64,000 bases of DNA from Macrosoma leucophasiata. Lineage: Eukaryota > Arthropoda > Insecta > Lepidoptera > Hedylidae. A program made the translations under genes and the position numbers. The notes beneath the pieces were generated by a model, which saw only the letters and a list, made by a program, of their open reading frames with translations, ran no database searches and had not been told where the DNA came from. Positions 10,221-21,157 of this stretch are shown one piece after another; the stretch's first letter is position 1, and each line of letters begins with the position of its first letter. The stretch is taken from the NCBI GenBank assembly GCA_036365455.1, contig JAWQUS010000001.1:23166001-23230000 (forward strand), written 5' to 3'.

Positions 10221-10768
10221 GAAGATAAGTAGAGAGATTTTTCAATATTTCTCTGGAGGTGTGTAATGCATATCTTACACCATGACGACCTACGACGGCT
10301 TTTCTTATTTTACGGTTGAGGACAGCTGATCTTAAGAAAGCTTTATATCTTACTTCACCCGGTAACAAGTGCAAATAGCTCTAAATATTTATGCAACTGC
10401 TCAAGGGAAGCCCTTGGGTTCTATATGTCAAATGTGCTACTATATTACCTTGTCTAATTGGGGAATCGTAGATATAACGATTCCCCAATTACCTAAGTAT
10501 TTTTAGTTTCATTAATTGTATTGTCATGCGGCAACGCGGCCGATGTAGATCGGAAGCGATCTACTCGGTTAAGCGATACGGGCGCGGTAGGTGTATTGGG
10601 TGACCGCTAGTAACAAATTAAAATACGTGTTTACGTTTTTTTTTTCGGTCGGGCTTTGTGTATTCGGCCTGACTCGATACGGCACTAGTCTACTTCACCG
10701 GGCAATCGGCGAGCACAGAAGGCGCTCCAGCTTAAACGCTATTCCGTGCTTCTTTCGCATTGATAATA
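10221..10768. other. intergenic DNA with one perfect hairpin
   Basis: Apart from the hairpin at 10,455-10,491 nothing is recognised. The stretch around 10,520-10,760 is somewhat GC-richer, but I could support no exon. Confidence 0.4.
10455..10491. repeat. perfect 15-bp hairpin
   Basis: TAATTGGGGAATCGT at 10,455-10,469 pairs exactly with 10,477-10,491 across a 7-nt loop. The stem is shorter than that of a microRNA precursor. The function is unknown. Confidence 0.85.
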
Positions 10769-10954
10769 TCCTATTAATATTATAAATACAAAAGTTTGTG
10801 AGTATGGTTTGTTATTTACTCTTTCACGAAAAAACTACTGGACGGATTTCGATGAAACTTTACAGTAGGAAATATCAGTTATAAATTGGAATAACATATA
10901 CCTAAGCAATTTGGAAACAATTTGCAATGAAACGAAGTCGCGGGAAAAAACTAG
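10769..10954 (+). mobile_element. Helitron-like fragment
   Basis: Begins TCCTATTAATATTATAAAT and ends GAAGTCGCGGGAAAAAACTAG before T. This has the TC...CTAG format and the internal phrase ACTACTGGACGGATTTCGAT, common in insect interspersed repeats of this type. Non-coding. Confidence 0.5.
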
Positions 10955-11345
10955 TTAGATAATATTTTAATGAATATGTCTATTCAGAAAGTAAACAAAA
11001 ACAGAATGATATGTAACTGATAGGATATTAAGCAAATAGTAATTAGCTAACGATCTTTTTAAAATAGCCATTGGTATCATTTTTGTTTACAATATTATCA
11101 AATGTCTTATTGTCATGACTTCTTTAACTCAATATTACCTATTATGTTGATTTTTAAAACTTATTAACGATTCTGGAATTCCCTCAATAACAATAAAATC
11201 AAGATTTTATCTATTCGTTGAATTATTACTTGTTTAATACTTCTCTACGTTAATATTACAAAGTTTGATTAAGTTTGTATTTAGGGTGTAGCTAATTAAA
11301 AAAAAATGCATGATAGTTTTCCACTTTCAATAATAGGAATCCTAT
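10955..11345. other. AT-rich DNA, nothing recognised
   Basis: No supported gene or repeat. Confidence 0.4.
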
Positions 11346-11541
11346 GGGTGGTAGAGCTCCAGTGACGGAGCTCGCGGGCGTAGGCACTACCGCATTACCT
11401 AATATACTTGCCGCTAAATGGTAGTGTTCAGCAATATCGTGTTCCGGTCAAGTGGTGGTACGGCTCTATAATTTCCGGCACAGGGGTATAACACCTTAGG
11501 TCTCAGGAGTGATAACGCATCTGCATGTTGACCTTGGTTAT
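11346..11541 (+). mobile_element. BMC1-like LINE 3' unit, 3'-truncated
   Basis: Starts at the usual 5' end and follows the family to GCATGTTGACCTTGG, then stops. The adjacent S1 SINE's left target duplication begins at 11,547, so the missing ~85 bp may have been lost at or near that insertion. Confidence 0.75.
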
Positions 11542-11561
11542 CGACTGTAAGTAAAAAATAT

Positions 11562-11883
11562 AAAAATATATATAACTGCCACAGTAGCGTAGTGGTAGCA
11601 GGCCACTACTATTACGCTGGAGGTCCTGGGTTCGATTCCCGGGTCGGGGGCTATCAGAGATAACGGTTTAAAATCCTTTATCTCTGGTTCTATTGGGATT
11701 TTCCATTTTCTGGAAGTTTCCCAGTACCTCGGAGTTTGGTAATGTGCCCGGAGATGGCAACAGATTCGCCACCTGTTAAATGAGCCAAAAACGTAACCGG
11801 CGAGTCGTGGGTGTTTGCATGTATGCTTGAATGCATGCATTTACCTCTGCCTACCCCTTCGGGGATTATAGGCGTAAAGTTAC
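11562..11883 (+). mobile_element. tRNA-derived SINE, family S1, full length
   Basis: Has the A box TAGCGTAGTGG, B box GGTTCGATTCC, the full body, and a 3' end CTCTGCCTACCCC followed by GGCGTAAAGTTAC. A perfect 15-bp duplication (GTAAGTAAAAAATAT) flanks it at 11,547-11,561 and 11,884-11,898. The extra AT-rich ~12 bp before AACTGCC belongs to the insertion junction. Apparent ORFs on the opposite strand here are shadows of the SINE. Confidence 0.88.
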
Positions 11884-11898
11884 GTAAGTAAAAAATAT

Positions 11899-12374
11899 TT
11901 TTATTATCTGACAAAACTCAAATCTCACAGGATATAAATCGTAACGTCTTTATCAATTGGTTACAAAAAGACAGACTACTTTGTTTGACAATAGGATTCC
12001 GATATAGGAATGCTGGTGTACGAGTGTATGGAAAAAATGTGAGGGGACTCCGGGTTGTGGCATTGTATTAGACACGATATGTAACAGTCACAGTATACAG
12101 TCAGTCTGCTTTATGGTCGTCAATAAATGGTTCGTTAGAAAATAATTAGTAAAGTTATGATCGATCGACTACATTTATAAGTGCTTTTATAATATCTAGT
12201 GTTTTTAGTAAATGTTAATTGCAAGGTAATGTAGTTGTAAAGTAAGTCCACATTGTCATCGCCCTGCAATTCCATTAAATCTGTAATCTGGAAATGTCAA
12301 ATTATTAAGAAGCATAACTTCTGCGATAATTTACTTCGCATTTTGTTGAAGTCTTGATCAATTTTTAAGAGAAC
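11899..12374. other. AT-rich DNA, nothing recognised
   Basis: No feature could be supported. Confidence 0.4.
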
Positions 12375-12470
12375 TCTATTTTATTTATTTATTTAATCTT
12401 TTGTGAACATAATAAATGTACATAAGGCGGACTTAATGCCTAGTGGCATTCTCTGCCAGCCAACTTTTTT
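12375..12470 (-). mobile_element. CR1-group LINE 3' end fragment
   Basis: (TTTA)n then ACATAAGGCGGACTTAATGC and CTCTGCCAGCCAAC. It is the complement of the 3' terminus of the LINE at 23,673-29,025. Severely 5'-truncated copy. Confidence 0.7.
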
Positions 12471-13215
12471 ACTATAAAAATGGTCTGACCCTTCCGGATA
12501 GTACCTAAAATGTTAGTTACATTATGCATGTTGCATTATTCAAAGTTAAAACAATGATTTCAAAGTGTATAAAGTTAGTTTTATCGTTATTTAAGCTTAC
12601 TTTTTAAAATTTAACTCAATTTATAAAGAAATCCTTACTTAGTTTAACTGTGTATAGATTTTTTGAATGGACGTATGAAGCAAGACAACACCAGTCTACT
12701 TCACTGTGCAATAGGCGAAAGCAAACAGCACTTAATTCTGATAGTAACCCAATGTTAAAGCTCTTCTAGAATTAGTATCCAATATATTGACATAAACCCG
12801 AAACATCTGACCGTTAACTCCCGCGACAGCGACATAACACAGTAACTGACATGTCTAATTGACGGAGGTCGGACAAAAGTCGACAAAATAATATTTCGGC
12901 CTCTACAGACCACCCCGTGTTGTATAAATAGACCCTAATTGGTCCAGAGATTAAGCCGAGATAAAATTCTACATTAAATGCGTCAGAACTGTTTGTTGAC
13001 GTGCAATACGTTTTATTTTATTAATGAACGATAAATATTAGGAAAAAAAAGGAATAGTCTCCTAAAAAGTAAGTCCACTTTGTCATCGTCACGCCAATGC
13101 ATTACTAATCGGGACAAATACAGAAAGAGCGAAAAGCAATAAAATGATCTCAGTCATTTCAGCTCTTGGAGAAGGTTGTTGGAATTTAGCTTGACAACAT
13201 ATTTGATATTATTAT
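12471..13215. other. AT-rich DNA, nothing recognised
   Basis: No gene or repeat family could be supported. Confidence 0.4.
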
Positions 13216-13361
13216 CCCCCTTATTCATAAACGTACATTAGACACGTTTTAGCTATAGAATGCTTTGACTTTGTCTGTTGCATTGTCAAATGTGCAGGAT
13301 AGAAAAAGACAAAGGAGAGATTAGCAACACTTTTGCTGAAATTCGTTTATGAATAATGGGG
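13216..13361. mobile_element. Harbinger-like MITE, family M1
   Basis: Same 146-bp palindromic family as 3,926-4,071, in the opposite internal orientation. It carries the internal phrase GTGCAGGATAGAAAAAGACA and TAT on both flanks. Non-coding. Confidence 0.8.
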
Positions 13362-14956
13362 TATGTATTTTAATCCATACCTACGTATTTGTGTAAAAAC
13401 AGAGTGACATTTTAATTTAGTCGTTAACCTGAGAATGATCTAGTAATGGGATTTCTTTATATTTGTTTGTATGTATAGCCGTTATACTAGAGGCAAAATG
13501 TGTAAGGACCGGGATATTTGGTGCTCCACACTTTTCCTGTTGCCACCTACCCTGTAAGGAAGGGACTTGGCGTGAAATACATACAGAGGCAAATTTCATC
13601 TGAATTATGTCCTTCGGTTTTTGTGTAGATATCTAAAGCTGTTAGCTACCATCATGATATTTAAAATTAGAAAGCAACTAGTGTCGATAGGTTCATTTTT
13701 TTTTCATTTGGAAATATATTCAGTAACACCCTCAAAATTCTGAAATACGTCTGTAGTTCTCGACTAATTCATGATGAGAGCCAGTCGAAATTGCAGACAG
13801 TTATGAATGCAAGTTTCACCTCGGAACCACGTGAACGTGGATTGTAAACAAACCCAAACAAAGGGCAATGTTCGAGTCGAGTACGTTACATAACAGTACA
13901 GTAAATTAACGCAGTTGCGGCGTTTTAATTGTTTCCTATCGTGAACGTCAATTGTTCTGCAAAATCATGAGAAATCAAATCGAAAATATTTCCGACTTTA
14001 TGATGCGGTGAGCTTTTCTTACATTTTTTTGGAAAATTGAACACGGAAATTCTTTTTATGTTTCGTTTTAGGATTCCAAAGTCTTTAACCCTTTTATAGT
14101 TTCGTCATGCCCGTGTGTCAGCAGTAATTTTGAGACCCATGAATAGGTACTAGCAACTTGTAATTTGGCATGAGGGTACATATTTTGCTAACAAAATACT
14201 ATAGATCTATGGAAAAAAAAAATTTTTTTTTGAATAAGTATATTTTCTACTCTTGAAATGGGGATGTATTTTTTCTTATATACCTCGTATAGGATATTGT
14301 TAAATAGGTTTAAAAAAAATAGTAGGTAAACTTATGAGTTTGTGCAAAAACATTTTTCAATAAAGGCCCTGTTGCAAAATCCGTTCTCCGTACATTGCTG
14401 CTAACTTTATGTTTACTAGGTCTAGCAGTTTTCGATATTTTGTGATAGGGCGAGATCTTTCGCTTTAGTTATAGATTAATCTATGGAATGACAAACTTAC
14501 TGCAAAACATAGACTTTTAACTATTTTATTCTGTCGTGTTGTAAAAGTTTTAGTAACAGAATTTATAAATAAACAAATCCATGAGCCTACATTCCTTCAC
14601 AAAAAAATGGCGATTCACGATCACCGATCGAACAGATGATATTTGACAGCTTTGTGCGCACGCATCTGTCGTTACTATTGTAAACGCAGCTGACATACCC
14701 CCATTGACAATATTCGGAATTCCAACATTCTAAAGGGATTAGAAATAGGTATTGTGGGGTGAACTGTGGAGGGTTTTGGAATGCTATCGATTGTAATTTA
14801 ATGTGCTGATAGATTCATTGTTGTAAGTGTTCGATTGTTAGCTTCGAAGGGTGCTTCGTGCCCCTCAATTAGGTTTTTTTTATTGATTAAATTAACACGT
14901 ATGAATACATTTTATTTAAAGACTAGCTTTTGTTCTTGGCTACGTTTGGGTGGAAT
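13362..14956. other. 1.6 kb of AT-rich DNA without a recognised feature
   Basis: Chance short ORFs only. Homopolymer runs occur near 14,210-14,235. The right end (14,949-14,956) is the left target duplication of the next element. Confidence 0.4.
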
Positions 14957-15248
14957 CATAGAGCAACACCGGAGGGGAGTAGCCATATGCAGGCTTTCCC
15001 CTCTGTCAAAGTACAAGCCCAAATGGGCCCATACCTGTCCCCTAAAGTTTAAATGTGTGCGTGAAATTGTTTCTGTATTTTGTTAAAGTCAAGGTGTGAG
15101 TTTCGTTGTAATAGACGATTTTTGTAGTGTACGTATGTGTCGCACGCATTTCCCCCCGCAAAAAATGACAGACTGTTTTGCATCGGTAATAAACGCTATG
15201 GCTACTCCCCTCCAGTCCGCCACGACCGGTGGCCCGTGTTGCTCAATG
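14957..15248. mobile_element. hAT-type MITE, family H1
   Basis: Terminal inverted repeats CATAGAGCAACA and TGTTGCTCAATG with CA...TG ends. A perfect 8-bp target duplication, GGTGGAAT, lies at 14,949-14,956 and 15,249-15,256. An 8-bp duplication with CA/TG ends fits the hAT superfamily. A second copy in inverse internal orientation is at 30,879-31,205. No transposase frame; the short ORFs crossing it are not genes. Confidence 0.85.
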
Positions 15249-15256
15249 GGTGGAAT

Positions 15257-15987
15257 TCGTAATACCGCGGTTCCCTTACCAATTTCATCGCCTATTTTAC
15301 ATTCAAATAATTTTGGCAAACGCGTTAAGCAGGTCACTAAGATGGCGGTAAGAAGAATATTTCACAAGAACCAGAGGTCAAATTAGTTATGTTGTTTTAT
15401 CTCTGTGATATAAACTATGGGACTATAATGGGACACGATAATGCTGAACATACTACTTGACGGAAAATAGATTAGGTACCTAATATCAGGTAGTACAGTG
15501 GTGCCTAAAAGCACAAAAAAGTATCTACTTATTATATTCTGAAAAAAGAAAACGAAACAGAAAAGAAAAAAGTAAAAGCACAAAAAGAAAATCTTCGATC
15601 ATAACATGGAAAAAGTGGAATAGAAAACTTTGGAAGACCTAATTTACTAATGAAACGGTGGAAATAAAAAAATAAGCTAGTCTATGATTGTTGGGAGGGT
15701 TCACTCGATTATGATTACGGCATTTACTGCTCGCCTGTCAAACGAATTAGTCGAGTAATTCTCTAAACCATATTGTCAGCATACATAATTAGGGTAGTTA
15801 ATCGGAGTGTAATAATGGCTCGATGAATTATTACGGAATAGCCTAATGATATGTCATTGTCTTATTTTTTAACGATTTTTTTATCTGCGTAGGTACTCTG
15901 CATAGCTAAAGCTGTCTTGTGAAGTTACTTTTGATATTAAAACTACTAGTAACATTTTAATTGAATATTTAAACAAATAATATATGA
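15257..15987. other. AT-rich DNA, nothing recognised
   Basis: Contains an A-rich tract near 15,540-15,600. No supported feature. Confidence 0.4.
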
Positions 15988-16080
15988 CTAGTTCTTGCCC
16001 GCGGCTCCGCCCGCGTGTAGCTGGCTCTTCGCATAACCTGTGGAAACTCATCAAATCATCCCATGGCATCCCACAGGAAC
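15988..16080 (-). mobile_element. Helitron-like 3'-end fragment
   Basis: CTAG followed by TTCTTGCCCGCGGCTCCGCC is the complement of a Helitron-like 3' terminus (GC-rich hairpin, then CTAG). The 5' end is not recognisable, so the right limit is approximate. Confidence 0.35.
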
Positions 16081-16766
16081 AATTTGGTAGTATAATCGAT
16101 TTTTTTATTAGGCTTGCCTTATATACTTACCGAAACGAATTTGAGCTTCTTTTGCTCAGAAAATTTATGAATACTTACTGTTTTTTCTCATTGTCGTGTC
16201 ACGCGTCGGAATTCATGCACTTTTTCAAGTAGAACATACCTACGTTACGTTTATTGAATTACTTACTATCAATTCTGACGCTTTCAAGGTGATGATATTT
16301 TTTATATTCCGCTAATACTATTGAAGGCAAGTAAGTCGTTTTGCCGCGGTAAAACAACCACTAAAATTTCACCCTAATTTTTTTTCCCCTAACCAACTAA
16401 AACAAATATTTCTCTCTTAATACTTTGCTCCATTTAAAGGTCACAGTGAAAGCTAAAATCCGGTAGCGTATCCATCCAAACACATTTGGCTTATCAGAAA
16501 TTAAACTCTAAAAACTTATGAGCTGTCAAAGGTAAGTGACAGACCTAATAAATGTGTCATTGGTTTATTTTTTCCACGCACCATCAATGTCGTTCCATGA
16601 TTTAAAAGTTCCCTGCCCTTTCTTTGTTTCAATTTTTCAAATTGAGAATGATGCAAGATTGTTTGAAATAAAAATAGATTGTCTATGGTGTGTTGTAGTG
16701 TTGGGAAGGGTACGAGAGTGGGACAAATCGTCATAACCATCGATAATGTGTTTGGAGTGACACTTA
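16081..16766. other. AT-rich DNA, nothing recognised
   Basis: Overlapping short ORFs on both strands between 16,516 and 16,782 have no recognisable domain and overlap the MITE at 16,767. I treat them as chance. Confidence 0.4.
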
Positions 16767-17150
16767 GCCTGGGTTGCACCAAGATGTTGGTTAAAGTTAA
16801 AGTTATTGTAATATTTCAGATATCTGTTAAAAGTAGAGAAGGATGTGAAATGTTAATAACATTAAGGCTGGGTTGCACCATCATATTTGTGTGTATTTCG
16901 GCCAAATATTCAAAAGTCTCTTAAATCTTAGTGGGACTTAAAAGTCTTCACATAAGTCACTTAACATCAACGTGAACTGCACGCTTGTTTGCCACTTCCA
17001 TTACATGAAAAAAAAAATATATGTTTTTGTGTATTTGTGTCTCACACATAACATTTTTCATCCTTCTGTAACTTTAAAAAAAATGTCATAATTAGAGAAG
17101 GATGTAAAATTTTACACTAACTTTAACATATATCTTGTTGCAACCCAGCC
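16767..17150. mobile_element. Harbinger-like MITE family M2, enlarged compound copy
   Basis: Outer ends GCCTGGGTTGCACC and GGTTGCAACCCAGCC-type complement, with TTA on both flanks, as in the 150-bp copy at 47,051-47,200. Here a second left end (GGCTGGGTTGCACC) starts at about 16,866. The interior also holds ~75 bp of a BMC1-like 3' end (16,943-17,017). So it is a tandem or nested MITE with a retro-fragment inside. Confidence 0.65.
16943..17017 (+). mobile_element. BMC1-like LINE 3' fragment inside MITE
   Basis: Contains the terminal words ACTTAACATCAACGTGAACTG and CCACTTCCATTACATGAAAA of the BMC1-like family. Only the last ~75 bp are present. Confidence 0.7.
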
Positions 17151-17676
17151 TTAGGTTATGAATTACCCTGTGTTATATCTGCGTGCGCGCAAGGAATTTG
17201 ACGTGGCATAAACATAAATACGCACAGACATTCCCATTAATTGTGCTAGTAACTAATTAAGGTAATCCTGGTAATACAATGGGGAGCATAAACCAGGGAC
17301 GCGTGACGACTAATTGTATGCAAACAATGGCTAGGATATTTATAATTACTTCAAACAATAATACAACGATAAGAAAAAGTTAATTGCAATTACTAATTAT
17401 AGGTAGGTACGCTATGGTTTACATAATGTAATTAATTACTATATTATTTTAATTAAAGCACACAGTTTAAGTTCATACAAAATATATATATTTTTTAATT
17501 TACTGTTTTTTTTAAAGACCTTTTTTTAAAATATTTTTTTTTGCCTGTGATCGATCTGTAACTGCAAACAATTATAACAATTATAAACTAAATTAGCTGT
17601 GTTCATACTTGGAAATTAGAAATTCTTTCTTTGCATTTTTTATGGCTATTTCCATAAATAGTTTCAAGAGAGTTGA
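17151..17676. other. AT-rich DNA, nothing recognised
   Basis: No supported feature; A/T runs near 17,490-17,545. Confidence 0.4.
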
Positions 17677-17684
17677 GTTGAGTT

Positions 17685-18005
17685 CAGTGCCGGATAAAGC
17701 CGGTGCGGGACCCGTAGCAAATGTGACCATGGGGCCCTAGAATTACATTGCCTACTGAAATTTAGGATGTAAATAAAACAACATTTACGAAAAGGAATCG
17801 AAAACAAATTTAGGGGATTCCCCCTGTAAGTATTGTGGTATTGCCAACTTGCAACATAATAATATAGGTACCTATATAATTAGTGGTCAACGCTCCCTTT
17901 GAGAATAGCTAAGGTGTATTACATATTTGTGTTTTTTTTTACGGGCCCCAATGGCGCAGGGCCCGTAGCATTTGCTACTCCTGCTATATGGCTAATCCGG
18001 CACTG
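17685..18005. mobile_element. hAT-type MITE, family H2
   Basis: Ends CAGTGCCGGAT...ATCCGGCACTG with further imperfect pairing inward (GGCCC/GGGCC words). A perfect 8-bp duplication, GTTGAGTT, lies at 17,677-17,684 and 18,006-18,013. This is the standard hAT arrangement. 321 bp, non-coding. Confidence 0.88.
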
Positions 18006-18019
18006 GTTGAGTTGAGAGT

Positions 18020-18051
18020 CTTGCTTGATCATAGATCCATGATCAAGCAAG
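18020..18051. repeat. perfect 13-bp hairpin
   Basis: CTTGCTTGATCAT pairs exactly with ATGATCAAGCAAG across a 6-nt loop, just outside the right duplication of the hAT MITE. Confidence 0.85.
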
Positions 18052-18279
18052 CATGACATACAGTCTGGGAACTCCTTGCTTATTCAAAATCAATAACAAA
18101 AATAGGTTTTATTACCACCGCATATAGTTCGGCCAGTTCCCTGATAACATATTATTATCACATCATATTTTTTTTTCTTTCAGGATCGTAATTTTACTGT
18201 TACTAGAGATAGATTGCCTCTCTAAGTTTATGCTTGATCGCAAACTTCGCTTCAGGCTTAGGAACCTATCGTACCTAAT

Positions 18280-18460
18280 CTGACGACCCGGTTAGTCCAG
18301 CGCGGTGTGAGATGACCGTTTGATTCGGAGGGTCGCGGGTTGGAAATGTTTGTATGGCCTACAGATATTTGTTTCGGGTCTGGGTGTTTGTGTATGTGTA
18401 CAACGGCACCCACGACACAGGTTTATACCTACTGTGGGGCTGTGAATGTAAGTGACTTAA
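18280..18460 (+). mobile_element. degenerate tRNA-derived SINE, family S3
   Basis: GACGACCCGGTTAGTCCAG resembles an A-box head and GGTCGCGGGTTGGAA a mutated B box. They are followed by TTTCGGGTCTGGGTGTTTGT, a body phrase I associate with abundant lepidopteran SINEs. Old and probably inactive; limits approximate. Confidence 0.5.
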
Positions 18461-18870
18461 AAAAAACAAATGAAATTAATAATATTGTAGCATCAAAGAG
18501 ATTCACATAACTTTTTATTATCCGTTCACAGTCATAATTAAATTTAATATTTAAACTCATCGCGATTTTTCTGTTAAATCTAAGATAAATTGTCTTATGA
18601 CCGTGACTGTGGACTGTCGATTTAAAAAAAAAACACCATCGAATTTAATTCATAATCAGTCACGTATCGGCAGATGACTCGTGACCACGTATGCCATTAT
18701 ACGTTATAGTGGCGAGACATTCAAGAAATAAAATGGCGCCTATAAGGTCATAATAATTGTTAATAAACAATTCCCCGTACATTCATGTAACGTGCGCCAC
18801 GATTTTTCCTATTATGTAAGCGCGTTGATATTAAGTCAATGAACTGCATCTATTATGCATCTATTATTTT
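18461..18870. other. AT-rich DNA, nothing recognised
   Basis: No supported feature. Confidence 0.4.
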
Positions 18871-19157
18871 ACTGGTGGTAGAGCTCCAGTGACGGAGCTC
18901 GCGGGCGTAGGCACCACCGCATTACCTAATATACTTGCCGCTAAATGGTAGTGTTCAGCACTATCGTGTTCCGGTCAAGTGGTAATGTACGGCCCTGTAA
19001 TTTCCGGCACAGAGGCATAACACCTAATGCCTCAGGAGTGGCAGCGCATCTGCATTTTGACCTCTGGTCATTGTGTGGGTGTCTATAGGCTGCAGTCTTC
19101 ATTTAACATGAATGTGAACTGCATGCTTGTTTGCCACTTTTATTATATAAAAAAAAT
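18871..19157 (+). mobile_element. BMC1-like LINE 3' unit, complete copy
   Basis: Reads from ACTGGTGGTAGAGCTCC through the family body to TATTATATAAAAAAA. It is one of the best preserved copies and a good reference for the others. Confidence 0.85.
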
Positions 19158-19268
19158 ATATATATATTTATAACATAGTTTATTGCTAACAATTAGCATT
19201 CGCGCATTTTGTTAAGGACGTCATTGATAAATTGAATTCGCGATGGAGATAAATTGGCATTTTTGTAC

Positions 19269-19545
19269 GGTGGTGAGCTCTAGTGACGGTGCTCGAGGGC
19301 GTAGGCACCACCGCATTACCTAATTTATCAGCCGCTAAATGGTCGGCACTATCGTGTTCCGGTTAGATGGTAATGTATGGCCCCGTAATAATTGTCACAG
19401 AGACACAATAACTAATGTCTCAGGGAAAGACAAGGGGCATCTGCATTTTTACCTGATCTTTGTATGGGTGTCTATAGGCTGCAGTCTTCACTTAACATCA
19501 ATGTGAACTGCATGCTTGTTTGCCACCGTCATTACATTAAAAAAG
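19269..19545 (+). mobile_element. BMC1-like LINE 3' unit, diverged copy
   Basis: Begins GGTGGTGAGCTCTAGTGACG about 110 bp after the previous copy and in the same orientation. More substitutions and small deletions suggest it is older. Confidence 0.8.
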
Positions 19546-19840
19546 ACAGCATTATTACTTTCTACTTGACCTAGATACAGTGAAATATTTAATGACTTTG
19601 CCACTTAAAAATATTTAAATAAAAAAAGTTAAAGGATTAGATACAGTGAACAAATATAGACCACCAAGTTCAATTTCCCGCCAAGAACATTTTTCATAAC
19701 ATCTCAGATGCCGTCAATACACATAAAAAAATGTCTACAGATGCGAATGCGAACCCGACCATAACTATGACAATTCTTAAACTATTTATGCACATGTTTA
19801 TAAAAGCCCTTTAAAATAGGGCAACCATACGTTTCGATTA
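19546..19840. other. AT-rich DNA, nothing recognised
   Basis: No supported feature. Confidence 0.4.
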
Positions 19841-20241
19841 CACCCATATTCTAAGTCGTAACCTCGACCTTAACTCAACCTTACTCAAGGGAATTGGTAT
19901 TCTTAATTGTAACTAATAACGTGAACTCGACATTCTCCTCCGATTGAGGTAAGAAAGCAACTGTCAAACTCCAAGGTACCTCACGACCTACCTTGAAGTT
20001 TCGAGGATTATTTACATTTCACAGTTTTTCGAGTCGAAACTGTCTGGAAATATAATTAAATACCATACTTTTATATATAAATAGATTCTCCAGACTTTCT
20101 GAATTATATTTATGATAATCCGTACACATGAGTTACTGTCAAAATACAACTAAGAATATGGATTTCGAGGCGTCCTCATAAAGTGTCCTCAGCTGAGTGT
20201 GAGTCAAGGAATGTTTCGAGTAACGTCTTAGAATATGGGTG
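19841..20241. mobile_element. MITE with TA duplication, possibly Tc1/mariner-type
   Basis: Ends CACCCATATTCTAAG...CTTAGAATATGGGTG, with TA on both sides at 19,839-19,840 and 20,242-20,243. The arms continue imperfectly inward (GTAACCTCGA and its complement). 401 bp, no coding capacity. Confidence 0.7.
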
Positions 20242-20261
20242 TAAGTGCCCGAATGCTAGTG

Positions 20262-20432
20262 CATTCGGTTAGACGCGGGAGCGGGTAGCCGCGCGGTTAC
20301 AGATTGATATGCAACCGCCTATGATTGTATGGCGGTTAAGTGCGTACAATCACAGTCAGTTGCAAATTTAAAATGTAAAAGCGGCTAGCCGTGCTGCTGC
20401 CTGCGCACGCGGCTAATTGCTAGTGCGTTCGG
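20262..20432. repeat. segment bounded by GCTAGTGCRTTCGG direct repeats
   Basis: GCTAGTGCATTCGG near 20,262 and GCTAGTGCGTTCGG near 20,420 flank ~155 bp rich in GCGGCTAGCCG-type palindromic words. It could be an unclassified small element. No coding potential. Confidence 0.4.
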
Positions 20433-20442
20433 GTTCTAACTT

Positions 20443-20649
20443 GGGACCGACCGCCTAACTCATGCTTTCGTTTATGACGTTACCTTGTCAGTTTCGTACC
20501 GCATATTAAAACATTTTGTTCTTAAGTATATATATATATACCTGCGGACGAAAACACTTCCAGGAAAAAAGTTAGTCGGTACGAAACTGACAAGATGACG
20601 TCAGAATCGAAAGCTAAACAAAAGCATTTGAGTTAGGCGGTCGGTGCCC
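20443..20649. mobile_element. 207-bp palindromic MITE
   Basis: The left arm starts GGGACCGACCGCCTAACTCA and the right arm ends with the near-complement, one base longer. Pairing continues through GTCAGTTTCGTACCG and CGGTACGAAACTGAC. The centre is a short (TA)n. No clean duplication was found, so the superfamily is open. Confidence 0.7.
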
Positions 20650-20979
20650 TGAACTAAACAAAAATGTAGATTTACATTGAGTTTGTGTCAGTGTACCACT
20701 GGCTAAATTATAAATTATTACTCAGAAGAGCCGGTTAATGTCTGATAGTTTCTAACTTTGAAAGGCTTTGTACCACAATGTGAATACTGTGTTTGTACCT
20801 TGTGATTTTAAGTTAAAAACAGGTGGCATTCACCTTTAACGGGAGAGAAAGTTAAATAAAATTGGCCTTGGGTCACGGAGTCGTCCAGGATTTCATACCT
20901 AAGTGAGAAAGAGCACTTTTCTTGGCCGGCGATTGTCCTGACACTTGAAAGTTTCCTCATATGAAGATATTTCTAAAGA
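20650..20979. other. intergenic DNA, nothing recognised
   Basis: No supported feature. Confidence 0.4.
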
Positions 20980-21157
20980 TTTTTTTTTATGTAATGAAGT
21001 GGCAAACAAGCATGCTGTTCACATTGATGTTAAGTTATGACTGCAGCCTATAAACACCCACATAAAGACCAAGGTCAAAATGCAGATGCGTTACCCCTCC
21101 TGAGACCTCAGGCCAAGGGTGTTATGCCTCTGTGCCGGAAATTACAGGGCCGTACAT
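20980..21157 (-). mobile_element. BMC1-like LINE 3' unit, truncated
   Basis: Starts with the complement of the 3' end (ATGTAATGAAGTGGCAAAC) and stops after CCGGAAATTACAGGGCCGTA. The 5' ~100 bp of the unit is missing. Confidence 0.8.
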
